Below, one piece after another: positions 25,983 through 33,854 of a DNA stretch of 63,383 nt. Each line of letters begins with the position of its first letter. The stretch's first letter is position 1. The stretch is from the NCBI RefSeq assembly GCF_000159955.1, contig NZ_GG695972.1:11696-75078 (forward strand), read 5' to 3'. Under the pieces are notes generated by a model, which made no database searches, had not been told where the DNA came from, and worked only from the letters and a program-made list of their open reading frames with translations. Both the position numbers and the translations under genes were made by a program. The stretch is from Paenibacillus sp. oral taxon 786 str. D14 (lineage in GTDB: Bacteria; Bacillota; Bacilli; Paenibacillales; Paenibacillaceae).

Positions 25983-26008
25983 AACGCCCTTAGGGGCGTT
26001 TTTATTTT
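25983..26008 (+). terminator. Rho-independent terminator
   Basis: An AACGCCC-TTA-GGGGCGTT stem is followed by TTTTATTTT. It separates the phosphoester operon and the small ORF from the pspA promoter. Confidence 0.85.
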
Positions 26009-26029
26009 GCCCTGCCTTTGGTACCGCAA

Positions 26030-26056
26030 TGAAACCAATCGGTTGGATCTGATGTA
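26030..26056 (+). promoter_or_regulatory. SigW-type ECF promoter of pspA-ydjGHI
   Basis: TGAAAC at 26030-26035 is followed after 17 bases by TGTA at 26053-26056. The SigW consensus is TGAAAC, N16-17, CGTA, so there is one mismatch. It lies about 38 bases before the pspA start. In B. subtilis the homologous pspA-ydjGHI operon is SigW controlled, which supports the assignment. Confidence 0.65.
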
Positions 26057-26093
26057 TTATTAAGTAAGTGACCAACTGAAGGAGGGACGGGAA

Positions 26094-26783
26094 GTGGGGA
26101 TGTTGTCGAGATTTAAAGATGTGATGCGGTCGAATCTTTCCGCCATGCTGGAGGGTTCGCAGGATCCGGCGGCGACGGTGGATGAATACCTGCGTCAATT
26201 ACGGCTGGATTTAGGGCAGGTCAAGGCGGAGTCAGCTGCGGTTCAGGCGGCGGAAGACCGGGCGAAGCGCGCGCTGGACGAATGTGCCGAGGAAGTCCGG
26301 AAGCTGCAACGGTATGCGGAGAAGGCGGTGGAATCGGGCGATGAATCTGCCGCGCTAAAATTCCTGGAGCGGAAGGCGAAGCAGGCGGAACGGCTGCAGG
26401 AGCTGCAGACGGCCTATGAGCAAGCAGCGAATCAGGCCGCCCAGATGAAGCAGATGGAGGAGAGGCTGGTCTCCGATCTGCAGAAGCTGGAAGCGCGGCA
26501 AGCGACGCTTAAGAGCAAGCTGGCAGAGGCCGCTGCGTTGAACAAGGCCCAGGCTGCTGGGGGAACAGAAGCGGCGCTTCGCGAGCTGGAGGCGAAGGCC
26601 GATCAAGCGTTGAATGAAGCGATGGCTTTGGCGGAGCTTCGGGCGGGATCGCAGGAAGACGATCTGGACGCTATCTTCGCGGAGCTGGAGAAGAGCAATG
26701 CTGCGGGAGCGAAGCCGGAGGAAGCAACAGCATCGACTCCTGAAGATGAACTAGCGGCGCTCAAGGCGAAATTAAATAAATGA
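26094..26783 (+). CDS. pspA: PspA/IM30 family membrane-stress protein
   Basis: This 229-residue, almost wholly coiled-coil protein has the PspA/IM30 start (MLSRFKDVMRSNLSAMLEG, and a DPAATVDEYLRQL segment). Long Ala/Glu/Lys heptads follow up to about residue 190, then an acidic tail. PspA proteins coat the inner face of a damaged membrane and limit proton leakage. A GTG start at 26094 sits eight bases after AAGGAGG; an ATG six bases later is possible. It is the first gene of an operon in the same order as B. subtilis pspA-ydjG-ydjH-ydjI and follows a SigW-type promoter. Confidence 0.93.
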   Translation: MGMLSRFKDVMRSNLSAMLEGSQDPAATVDEYLRQLRLDLGQVKAESAAVQAAEDRAKRALDECAEEVRKLQRYAEKAVESGDESAALKFLERKAKQAERLQELQTAYEQAANQAAQMKQMEERLVSDLQKLEARQATLKSKLAEAAALNKAQAAGGTEAALRELEAKADQALNEAMALAELRAGSQEDDLDAIFAELEKSNAAGAKPEEATASTPEDELAALKAKLNK

Positions 26784-26814
26784 GCTACCTGAACTTGATT
26801 TTGGATGGATTGAG

Positions 26815-27855
26815 GTGAACGATTTGCCGGTCATTGAATACAAATGTCCGAGCTGCGGCAGCGGCATGACGTTTGACAGCACAACAGGTATGCTGTCCTG
26901 TCCAAGCTGCGGTCGCAAGGACAACATCGAACAACTTCCCGACCCATTGAAGCAACAGGTGTTCACGGAGGACGAGGTTCGGGAATACCACTGCGAAAGC
27001 TGCGGGGCGGTCATCGTAACGGAGCCGGAAACCAGCGCAACGACGTGCAGCTTTTGCGGTTCCGCTGTGGTGCTTAGCGATCGCCTGACCGGGAAGCTGG
27101 CGCCGCAGCAGGTGATCCCTTTTGCGATCAGCAAGGAAGAAGCGATGGCGGCTTTCAAGAAATGGTGCCGAAAAGGGCTGCTTACGCCCCGCGGCTTCAT
27201 GACCGCGAACCGCATCCAGGGGATTACCGGAATGTACGTGCCGTTCTGGCTGTACGATTTGCTGAACAATATCGATGTTCGCGGCCGAGGAACGAAGGTA
27301 AGAAGCTATCGCCGAGGCGATTATCAATATACCGAAACGGATCATTACGAGTTTTACCGGAGAATTCGGCTGAATTATGTCCGGCTGCCGATCGATGCCT
27401 CGGCGAAGATGGACGATGAGCTGATGGATAAGCTGGAGCCTTTTCCCTACGACCAATTAAAGACGTTTAAGACGCCATATCTTGCGGGATACATTGCTGA
27501 AAAATACAACTATACCAGCGAGCAGCTTACCCCGAGAGCTCGGGAAAAAACGATGCCTTATATCGAATCCTATATTTCTTCAACCGTTTCCGAATACACG
27601 ACGGTAAGCTACGTGGACAAACAGATCGACACGACGGTCAAACGAGCGAATTATGTGCTGCTTCCGGTCTGGATGGTCTATTACAACTACAAGGGGAAGC
27701 AGTACACGTTCGCGATGAACGGCCAAACAGGCAAAGTGGTCGGAAAGCCGCCGCTAAGCAAAGGGAAAATGGCGGCATGGTTTGCCGGCGTTTCGGCCCT
27801 CTCTTTTGTTGGACTTAAAATATTGGCCTGGCTGTGGGGAGGCGTATTCTTATGA
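26815..27855 (+). CDS. ydjG: YdjG-like protein with two zinc ribbons and a C-terminal membrane segment
   Basis: This 346-residue protein opens with two Cys4 zinc ribbons: CPSCG with a second CPSCG about 18 residues on, and CESCG with CSFCG. It ends with a hydrophobic segment (WFAGVSALSFVGLKILAWLW). This is the layout of YdjG, which works with YdjH to recruit the SPFH protein YdjI and PspA to stressed membrane in B. subtilis. The start is either GTG at 26815 or TTG at 26824; the ribosome binding site is weak in both cases. Its stop overlaps the ydjH start (ATGA). Confidence 0.88.
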   Translation: MNDLPVIEYKCPSCGSGMTFDSTTGMLSCPSCGRKDNIEQLPDPLKQQVFTEDEVREYHCESCGAVIVTEPETSATTCSFCGSAVVLSDRLTGKLAPQQVIPFAISKEEAMAAFKKWCRKGLLTPRGFMTANRIQGITGMYVPFWLYDLLNNIDVRGRGTKVRSYRRGDYQYTETDHYEFYRRIRLNYVRLPIDASAKMDDELMDKLEPFPYDQLKTFKTPYLAGYIAEKYNYTSEQLTPRAREKTMPYIESYISSTVSEYTTVSYVDKQIDTTVKRANYVLLPVWMVYYNYKGKQYTFAMNGQTGKVVGKPPLSKGKMAAWFAGVSALSFVGLKILAWLWGGVFL

Positions 27856-28655
27856 ACAAGCGATGGGTCGTGGTGTACTCGTTGCTGCTCTTGATCATGC
27901 TAAATATGCTGACCCCGTTAACGGCTCAGGCTGAATCGCCGCTTGCGAATAAGCAGCTGATTTATGACGAGGCCGAACTTCTCTCTCCGGGAGAAATTGA
28001 AGACCTAAACGCGTTGGCGAATGAATATGGGCCCAAAAGAGAGCTCGACATCATCATCTATACCACGGACAATCCTGAAGGCGAGGATGTTGTGAAGCTG
28101 ACGGAGGATTTCTACGATGAACGGGCTCCGGGTTACGACAAACCGCATGGCAACGCCGTGATTTTGACGTTGGATATGCTGAACCGGGATCTATATCTGG
28201 CAGGGTTCTATAAAGGGGAGAAATACCTGGACGACAGCCGTTTGGACAAAATCCGCAACAAGATTACCCCGATGCTGTCCGCAGGCGATTATCACGGTGC
28301 GTTTGCAGAATACATACGCACGGCCTACCGGTACGCGGAGTTTCGGCCGGGGGTGAATCCGGATAACCCGCTGTTCAACACCGGCATTCAGCTTGTGATT
28401 GCACTGGTGATCGGGGCGGGGGTCGTCTTCATGATGGCGTTCCGAAGCGGCGGTCGGATCACGGTGAGCGGTCGAACCTATGAGGATTCGGCCAATTCTG
28501 GCGTCATTTGGCGACAAGACAATTATCTGCATACGACGGTAACGAAGACGAAGATTGAGAGCAGCAACAGCGGCGGCGGTGGCGGCAGTGGAGGTGGCGG
28601 CGGCGGTACAACCAGCGGCGGACACTCCCATAGCGGAAGCCGAGGATCATTTTAA
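27852..28655 (+). CDS. ydjH: YdjH-like TPM-domain membrane protein
   Basis: This 267-residue protein has a signal sequence (residues 1-26, ending near TAQAES) and a TPM domain at about 30-165 (YDEAELLSPGEIEDLNALAN, then AVILTLDMLNRDLYLAGF). One membrane segment follows at about 180-200 (LVIALVIGAGVVFMMAF). The tail ends in a Gly-run (GGGGGSGGGGGG) and a His/Ser-rich end, as is common in TPM proteins. In B. subtilis YdjH forms a membrane complex with YdjG. Translation is coupled to ydjG by a four-base overlap. Confidence 0.88.
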   Translation: MNKRWVVVYSLLLLIMLNMLTPLTAQAESPLANKQLIYDEAELLSPGEIEDLNALANEYGPKRELDIIIYTTDNPEGEDVVKLTEDFYDERAPGYDKPHGNAVILTLDMLNRDLYLAGFYKGEKYLDDSRLDKIRNKITPMLSAGDYHGAFAEYIRTAYRYAEFRPGVNPDNPLFNTGIQLVIALVIGAGVVFMMAFRSGGRITVSGRTYEDSANSGVIWRQDNYLHTTVTKTKIESSNSGGGGGSGGGGGGTTSGGHSHSGSRGSF

Positions 28656-28676
28656 AGGAAGGGGCAGGAAGAGCTG

Positions 28677-29711
28677 ATGAGTTTTTTTAAGAGCCAATTT
28701 GCCAATGTCGTGGAATGGGAAGAATTCCGGGACGACATGATTTTCTGGAAATGGAGCAACCGTGAAATTAAAAAAGGGAGTAAGCTGATCATCCGCTCGG
28801 GGCAGGACGCGATTTTTATGAATAACGGGAAAATCGAGGGGATTTTTAAGGAGGAAGGCGAATATAACATTGCCTCGGAGATCGTGCCGTTTCTGTCCAC
28901 GCTGAAGGGGTTTAAGTTTGGCTTCAACAGCGGGATGCGGGTTGAGGTGTTGTTCGTCAATACGAAGGAGTTTACCGTCCGGTGGGGCACGCAAAATCCG
29001 GTGTTAATCCCTACGCCGCAGCTCCCCGGCGGAATGCCGATTCGTGCGAACGGCACGTTTAACTTCAAGGTCAACGACTATGTGACTTTAATCGATAAGA
29101 TTGCAGGCGTTAAGCAAAGCTATTTGGTGGAGGACGTCAAGCTTCGGATCACCTCCGTGCTCGATCAACTGCTAATGAAATGGATCAGCCGGGAAGGCAA
29201 AGATATGTTTAATCTGCAGGCCAACGCTGCAGAGATCGCGCGGGGCATCCGGGAAGACCTCGATATGCAGGTCATGGACGACGGGTTGGCCATCACAGGC
29301 TTCCAGGTGATGAGCTTCAGTTATCCGAAGGAAATTCAAGAGATGATCACGAAGACGGCGTCGCATGAAATGATCGGCAATTTAGCGAAATACCAGCAGG
29401 TCAGCATGACGGACGGCATCGCCTCAGGCAAGGTGCAAGGCGGCGGGGCCGCTTCGGATATGGCGGGGATGATGATGGGGATGAACCTGGCCAAGGAAAT
29501 GATGAAAAACCTGAATCCGGAACCGGGTCAGGGGAAAGATCATCCGCAGCCGCAGTCCCAGTCGCAAAACTCGGGGGCGAGCCAACCGTCGCAACCTGCA
29601 GCGCCTTCCGCCTCGGAAGCGGACTCTAAGCGGCCGAACTTCTGTCCCAACTGCGGGAATAAGAACGAAGGCGCGAACTTCTGTCCGAATTGCGGGCAGA
29701 AGCTGGTGTAG
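28677..29711 (+). CDS. ydjI: YdjI-like SPFH-domain protein with zinc-ribbon tail
   Basis: This 344-residue protein has an SPFH (virion-core-like) domain at about residues 20-250 (FMNNGKIEGIFKEEGEYNI, SFSYPKEIQEMI). A Pro/Gln/Ser-rich linker leads to a C-terminal zinc ribbon (FCPNCG, then FCPNCG 13 residues on). It matches YdjI, which needs PspA and YdjGH for membrane localisation. GGAAGGGG precedes the start. A strong terminator at 29724-29762 ends the operon. Gene order and domain content match the B. subtilis operon fully. Confidence 0.92.
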   Translation: MSFFKSQFANVVEWEEFRDDMIFWKWSNREIKKGSKLIIRSGQDAIFMNNGKIEGIFKEEGEYNIASEIVPFLSTLKGFKFGFNSGMRVEVLFVNTKEFTVRWGTQNPVLIPTPQLPGGMPIRANGTFNFKVNDYVTLIDKIAGVKQSYLVEDVKLRITSVLDQLLMKWISREGKDMFNLQANAAEIARGIREDLDMQVMDDGLAITGFQVMSFSYPKEIQEMITKTASHEMIGNLAKYQQVSMTDGIASGKVQGGGAASDMAGMMMGMNLAKEMMKNLNPEPGQGKDHPQPQSQSQNSGASQPSQPAAPSASEADSKRPNFCPNCGNKNEGANFCPNCGQKLV

Positions 29712-29723
29712 GCGTCATACGAG

Positions 29724-29762
29724 AAAACCCGCCTGAGCGTAAACGGCTCGGGCGGGTTTTTT
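29724..29762. terminator. Terminator between ydjI and mscL (probably bidirectional)
   Basis: An AACCCGCC...GGCGGGTT stem with an inner GAGC/GCTC extension has T residues on the right and A residues on the left. It can serve both converging genes. Confidence 0.9.
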
Positions 29763-29775
29763 GGCTTCAAAGGAG

Positions 29776-30171
29776 TCACTTCTCCTCCAACGCTCTTTGC
29801 TTTAACAAATCACGGATTTCGGCCAGCAGCACCTCTTCTTTGGAAGGGGCGGGCGGCGCTTCGGACTTGGGCTCCTCTTTCTCTTTGCGTCTCAGTTTGT
29901 TGATACCCTTGACGAAGAGGAAGATGGAGAAGGAGACAATAAAGAAATCGATGACGGTTTGCAGGAAAGCTCCGTATTTCAACACCGTGTCTCCGTATTG
30001 AAACTGTAACTCTTTCAAGTTAATACCGCCTACCAGCAACCCGATAACCGGCATCAGCATGTCGTTGACCAGGGAAGTCACGATGTTTCCGAAGGCGGCA
30101 CCAATAATCACCCCGATGGCCAGATCAAGCACGTTCCCTTTGAGCGCAAAGGCTTTAAATTCCTTCCACAT
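29776..30171 (-). CDS. mscL: Large-conductance mechanosensitive channel MscL
   Basis: This 131-residue protein matches MscL throughout. The N-terminal amphipathic helix and TM1 are seen in [20 protein letters not shown] and [19 protein letters not shown]2 is ITFF-like ([19 protein letters not shown]), and a charged cytoplasmic helix bundle forms the C-terminus ([14 protein letters not shown]). MscL is a pentameric pore that opens near lysis tension during hypo-osmotic shock. The ATG at 30171 has GAGG about nine bases upstream. Earlier in-frame codons lack homology. Confidence 0.96.
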   Translation of the reverse strand: MWKEFKAFALKGNVLDLAIGVIIGAAFGNIVTSLVNDMLMPVIGLLVGGINLKELQFQYGDTVLKYGAFLQTVIDFFIVSFSIFLFVKGINKLRRKEKEEPKSEAPPAPSKEEVLLAEIRDLLKQRALEEK

Positions 30172-30554
30172 GATGGAGTACCTCGCATTCGGCATAATAT
30201 TAGCAGTATACCATAAGCGAACCGGAGGTAGTCCATAGGAGGGAAGGCAGGGTGTTCTAACGGACACTAGAGACGTTAATAGGGAGCCATCGGGGACTTC
30301 TGGAACGTAACGGACAGAGATGACGTTATTTCAGGGTAGTCACCGTGAATTGCAGCTCTCCAAGCCGAATAAGGCCCGTGAAGTCCGTTACACTGGGAAA
30401 TACCCGGGAAATGTGCGAATAAGGTCATTACGGTCCGTTACGTGTTAAGGCAAGCAGTTACAGCAATAGCTACTGCGGCCAACTCGTTACGCGGCCCCTC
30501 ACTCAGCCCCTCACTCGGCCCGATGCTCGCCTTGCCGAGGTCCCGCGCCTCACC
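30172..30554. other. Intergenic region between mscL and the EamA transporter gene
   Basis: About 383 bases. It contains the repeat cluster listed separately (30256-30441) and no gene that I can support. The transporter gene to the right is transcribed leftward into this region; no clear terminator hairpin is visible for it. Confidence 0.5.
30256..30441. repeat. Four copies of a 26-base TAACGGAC...TTATT intergenic repeat, two per orientation
   Basis: Units lie at 30257-30282 and 30306-30331 (plus orientation, TAACGGAC...GACGTTA) and at 30366-30391 and 30416-30441 (inverse, CGAATAAGG...GTCCGTTAC). On one strand all fit the form GTAACGGAC, about eight variable bases, C-TTATT. The left pair and right pair face each other. 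The ends are conserved and the centres vary. This differs from the AATAAGG palindromes at 18.6-18.8 kb, although both share the AATAAGG/CTTATT end. Confidence 0.65.
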
Positions 30555-31463
30555 CTACAGCTCGTCCGCCAAGCCAAGCAAGGCGATCCCCGCCAGCACG
30601 AGTACGATGACTGCATATTGCAGCCGGCTGAGCCGTTCTTTAAGGAACAGGCGGGATAAAATCACCGAGAAGACGCTGTACGAAGCGATCAGCGGAGCCG
30701 CCACGATGGCGTTGCTGGCCATAGCGAATACGTAGAAGAACTGGCCGGCCGTCTCGAAGATCGCGGCAACGCCTTTGACGCGTTCTCTCCAGAGGTTGAA
30801 CCGCTGTTTTTTGACCGCAACCAAGTAGATATAGACCACCGCAGCACACAGGAAAAACGTGAACTCGTAAGCCAGAAGTGCAGCATCTTCCCCAATCAGC
30901 TTCAGCTCGTCCAGATAAATGCCGTCGGCAAACGTGCCTAAGCCGTCAAGCAGACAGTACAGCAGCGGAAAGGTGATCGCCATCACGCCGATTTGATATT
31001 TGGCGTTAAGGTTCTCAGTCCCGGATTTCAGAGCCATTCGCTCTTCCTGCTTCTCCAGAATGGCCAGCCCTACAACGCCGAAGGTAATGATCGCTACCCC
31101 TGTAATGTCCATCCATCCGAGATCATGGGGGAAGAACAGATACAGCAGGATCGCTGTCGCCGCCCCGGACGAGTTCTGTACCGGCGATGCGATGGAAAGC
31201 TCGATGTACCGGAGCCCGAAGTAGCCGATCGCCATCGATAAGATGTACAGCGCCGATACCGGCAAATAACGAATCATATCGATCGGATCAAAGGACAGCC
31301 CTTGGATCAACAGATAAGCTGTGCCGTGAATCCCCATCACCAGACCCACCATGACGACGATTTTCAGATGACTGAACGGGTCCCGGCTGTCGCTGCCTTT
31401 TTTATAGAACAGATCGGCACTCCCCCAAGCTAGAGACGTCAGTAGTGCAAATAGAAACCACAT
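30555..31463 (-). CDS. EamA/DMT-family transporter
   Basis: This 302-residue protein has ten predicted membrane segments in two EamA halves. It starts WFLFALLTSLAWGSADLFY and includes GYFGLRYIELSIASPVQNSS in the first half and SVFSVILSRLFLKERLS in the second, which is the typical end of EamA domains. Members export or import small metabolites such as amino acids, purines or choline-like compounds; the substrate cannot be told. GGAAGGAG precedes the ATG. It stands alone on its strand. Confidence 0.85.
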   Translation of the reverse strand: MWFLFALLTSLAWGSADLFYKKGSDSRDPFSHLKIVVMVGLVMGIHGTAYLLIQGLSFDPIDMIRYLPVSALYILSMAIGYFGLRYIELSIASPVQNSSGAATAILLYLFFPHDLGWMDITGVAIITFGVVGLAILEKQEERMALKSGTENLNAKYQIGVMAITFPLLYCLLDGLGTFADGIYLDELKLIGEDAALLAYEFTFFLCAAVVYIYLVAVKKQRFNLWRERVKGVAAIFETAGQFFYVFAMASNAIVAAPLIASYSVFSVILSRLFLKERLSRLQYAVIVLVLAGIALLGLADEL

Positions 31464-31653
31464 GTCTTTGCTCCTTCCATGAAAATAACAATCTTACTGA
31501 TTATACAAACCAGCCTGCGGGGAGTGTCTATGAAAAAACTTACCGTGAGCCGGCCGCACCCCGTAAAAATGCAAACGCTCTCTACTTATGGTAAAATGCT
31601 ACTAACATGAAATCATAGATTCGTTGAAAATAAAGGGGCAGGAGTGTCGCGGT

Positions 31654-31842
31654 ATGAGAGGATATAACTTGTGGCGGCCGGTATTTTTGATCTTGATCGC
31701 GCTGCTGACCAACGGTTTGGTGACGAACCTTTGCATCTTGTTTGGAATGTCGACTGAAGCTGCCGGGAATATCGGATTCGTGGCGATGATGCTCGCCGCT
31801 TTGATCGTGTATACCCGATTTTCGAAGAACCGCCGCAAGTAA
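31654..31842 (+). CDS. Small two-span membrane protein (62 residues), function unknown
   Basis: The protein has two hydrophobic stretches, PVFLILIALLTNGLVTNLCIL and a following IGFVAMMLAALIVYT, then a basic C-terminus (RFSKNRRK). It fits a small inner-membrane protein with both ends inside. GGAG lies about ten bases before the ATG at 31654; a TTG at 31624 is an alternative start. A strong terminator follows, which supports this being a real gene. No family recognised. Confidence 0.65.
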   Translation: MRGYNLWRPVFLILIALLTNGLVTNLCILFGMSTEAAGNIGFVAMMLAALIVYTRFSKNRRK

Positions 31843-31846
31843 TAGA

Positions 31847-31880
31847 CAAAGAGACGCAGGATTTGCGTCTCTTTGTTGTT
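31847..31880 (+). terminator. Rho-independent terminator
   Basis: A CAAAGAGACGCA / TGCGTCTCTTTG stem is followed by TTGTTT. It lies five bases after the small membrane protein stop and may also serve the converging gene to the right. Confidence 0.88.
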
Positions 31881-31899
31881 TGGAGCCATTCCTAATAGG

Positions 31900-32592
31900 T
31901 CAGACCATCAAGGCTTTGATGCCGTTAAACAACGGGATAATCGATTTGATGGCGTTATAGCCCATCTTCATCAGGGGCACGTATTTTTGCACTTTTTGCA
32001 CCATTCCGAGAATGGCTGGCCGGCGGGGTCTTTCCAAAGGAGAGCTCTCCGTGTTCTGCTCCTGCGTTCCGCCGGAGCCCTCGCTTCCGCTTGATCCGCC
32101 AAAGCCAAACAGCCCGGGTCTGCGCGGACGCCCTGGCCCTCCAGCGAAGCCATAGCCATAAGGTCTGGGACCGGGTCTTCCCGGCATTCCGCTAAAGCCA
32201 TAATAACCTTGAGGTCTTCCCCATCCTCCGTTAAAGCTTCCGCCATAGCTCAGTTCCCGGGGTCTACCCCAATTGCCGCCAGGGCCATATCCCATGGGCA
32301 CGCCGCCTAAACCCCAGCCGACGCTGGGACGAATGCCCTCGACGAAGCGGGGATCCCTTGGGAAGCCACTGTCAAATGGCTGCTGGATGGCCGATGACCG
32401 TGCTTTTTTGCTGCGGGCTGCCGTTTTTTTCTTCGTTTTCTTCTTGCCGCGCGGGGGCACGGAGAGAAGCAGGCCGTTCGGATCCAGCCCGGCGATCCAT
32501 CCGATATAAGAACGCCCGTCTTGCAATACCACGCGAACCGGCTGGCCCTTCAGCTGTTTCGCACGTTTGCGAATGTTTGCCGAACTTGCCAT
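31900..32592 (-). CDS. Gly/Pro/Arg-rich protein with Sm-like N-terminus, possible spore-coat type
   Basis: This 230-residue protein has three parts. Residues 1-45 (KGQPVRVVLQDGRSYIGWI, then GLDPNGLLLS) look like a small SH3/Sm-like beta barrel. A Lys/Arg patch (KKKTKKKTAARSKKAR) follows at about 50-65. Residues 75-180 form a low-complexity Gly/Pro/Tyr/Arg region with repeated GRP, GYG and GGPG units. The C-terminus (VQKYVPLMKMGYNAIKSII) is helical. GAGGTGATCC precedes the ATG. The composition recalls spore-coat or surface proteins of Bacillales, but I do not recognise the family. Confidence 0.7.
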   Translation of the reverse strand: MASSANIRKRAKQLKGQPVRVVLQDGRSYIGWIAGLDPNGLLLSVPPRGKKKTKKKTAARSKKARSSAIQQPFDSGFPRDPRFVEGIRPSVGWGLGGVPMGYGPGGNWGRPRELSYGGSFNGGWGRPQGYYGFSGMPGRPGPRPYGYGFAGGPGRPRRPGLFGFGGSSGSEGSGGTQEQNTESSPLERPRRPAILGMVQKVQKYVPLMKMGYNAIKSIIPLFNGIKALMV

Positions 32593-32790
32593 GCAAGGAT
32601 CACCTCGGTGCTAAAATTTTTACGGTAGACGTTTTGCTCGATATATCTTACTTCCGAATTTGGTGCGCTGCCTGTGCTTGTTCCTCAGTTTTTGGCCCGT
32701 TTCGTGATATTTGCCGGCACCTGAATAAATTTTGGGCAACTTGGAAATTTAACTAATGAATAAAAAATTCGATCGAGGAGTTGGCCCGGA

Positions 32791-33003
32791 ATGAAAACGT
32801 TAAACGCAATAGCGCTCGCACTACTGATTGTGGGCGGATTAAACTGGCTGTTGGTGGGGCTCTTTCAATATGACTTAGTGGCAGGCATTTTCGGCGGGCA
32901 AGATTCGACCATGTCGCGGATCATCTACACGCTCGTCGGCATTTGCGCCATCTATGCGTTTAAGTTCTTCAACGATGTCACGGACGATGAAGTCGCCAGA
33001 TAA
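32791..33003 (+). CDS. DUF378-family small membrane protein
   Basis: This 70-residue protein has two membrane spans and the DUF378 hallmark ALLIVGGLNWLLVGLFQYDL, followed by LVAGIFGG and a second span (IIYTLVGICAIYAFKFF). Function is unknown; members are widespread in Bacillales and sometimes linked to envelope stress. GAGGAG lies some ten bases before the ATG. A strong terminator follows at 33035-33065. Confidence 0.9.
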   Translation: MKTLNAIALALLIVGGLNWLLVGLFQYDLVAGIFGGQDSTMSRIIYTLVGICAIYAFKFFNDVTDDEVAR

Positions 33004-33034
33004 GCCGGGGAATCCGTGGAAGTATGCGGGAAGT

Positions 33035-33065
33035 CCGGGATGCGGGAGCATCCCGGCTATTTTTT
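33035..33065 (+). terminator. Rho-independent terminator after the DUF378 gene
   Basis: A CCGGGATGC/GCATCCCGG perfect stem with a GGGA loop is followed by six T residues. Its end runs into the stop codon of the converging hydrolase gene. Confidence 0.92.
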
Positions 33066-33740
33066 CTTCGAAGACACATTGGTTTTAGGAAAAAGATAGG
33101 GCGCAAGGCCGCTCGCAATCACCCGATGCCCCCGATTGTTCGGATGAATCGGCAGCGTTCCGCCGAGGATGTCCTCCAATTGGCCTCCTCGGTACCCGTC
33201 GATCAGTTCTGCTTGCTTCCCTTCGAACCATTTGTGCGCCGGTGCGACTTTGGCGCCGTAAGCGGCGGCGATGCCATGAGTCGTCTGGTTCAGGCGGCCG
33301 ATCCACTCGACGGCAAGTGAACTGCTCGGGAACGGGTTGTACTGCGTGCAGCATACGATCCGGGCGGAGCTGGTTTTGCGGATACGCTCCAGGATGGCGC
33401 TCAGATTCCGGCGGAATTGGAAGAGCAGCTCCATATTCGGAAACGGACCGCCATTCACAAGCGGCGTAATCGCCGAATTTGCCAAATCGACGCCGCCAAT
33501 CCAGACCGATACGACAGAGGAGCTTCTAATCATGTCCGAGCCTTGCCACAGCACGGCGTCCAGCAGATTGCTGCTGGTCCAGCCGGACCGGGCTAATACA
33601 TAACCCCGGATAGGCCGGGGGTTAGAGCGATTATAATCCGATACGATCAACTGAGGATAGGCCAGCCGCGGCGAGGAAGCGTTATCGCCATACGTAATGG
33701 AATCCCCAAGTGCGGTGTAAATCATCTCCAGGTCATCCAC
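33057..33740 (-). CDS. SGNH/GDSL-type lipase or esterase family protein
   Basis: This 227-residue protein has the SGNH block I (ALGDSITYG, nucleophile Ser near residue 14), a block III-like region (SVWIGGVDLANS, where the usual Asn of GxND is replaced) and a C-terminal His in HPNNRGHRVIA. There is no signal peptide, so it is probably cytoplasmic. SGNH hydrolases cut esters in lipids, acetylated sugars or thioesters; the substrate is unknown. The start is GTG at 33740 or ATG at 33725; neither has an ideal ribosome binding site. Confidence 0.82.
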   Translation of the reverse strand: MDDLEMIYTALGDSITYGDNASSPRLAYPQLIVSDYNRSNPRPIRGYVLARSGWTSSNLLDAVLWQGSDMIRSSSVVSVWIGGVDLANSAITPLVNGGPFPNMELLFQFRRNLSAILERIRKTSSARIVCCTQYNPFPSSSLAVEWIGRLNQTTHGIAAAYGAKVAPAHKWFEGKQAELIDGYRGGQLEDILGGTLPIHPNNRGHRVIASGLAPYLFPKTNVSSKKK

Positions 33741-33790
33741 CTAAGATAGACTTTACAACTATAGTATTGCGAACAAGGTGGGGAGGTGCA

Positions 33791-33834
33791 GGTTATAAAA
33801 AAGGGCTGGCCCGATTCCATTCGGACCAGCCCTT
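33791..33834 (-). terminator. Rho-independent terminator of the ABC exporter operon
   Basis: An AAGGGCTGG(C)CCG / CGG(A)CCAGCCCTT stem is followed on the minus strand by a run of six T residues. It lies 21 bases beyond the stop of the second exporter gene. Confidence 0.9.
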
Positions 33835-33854
33835 AGGCATGATACCTGATAGAT

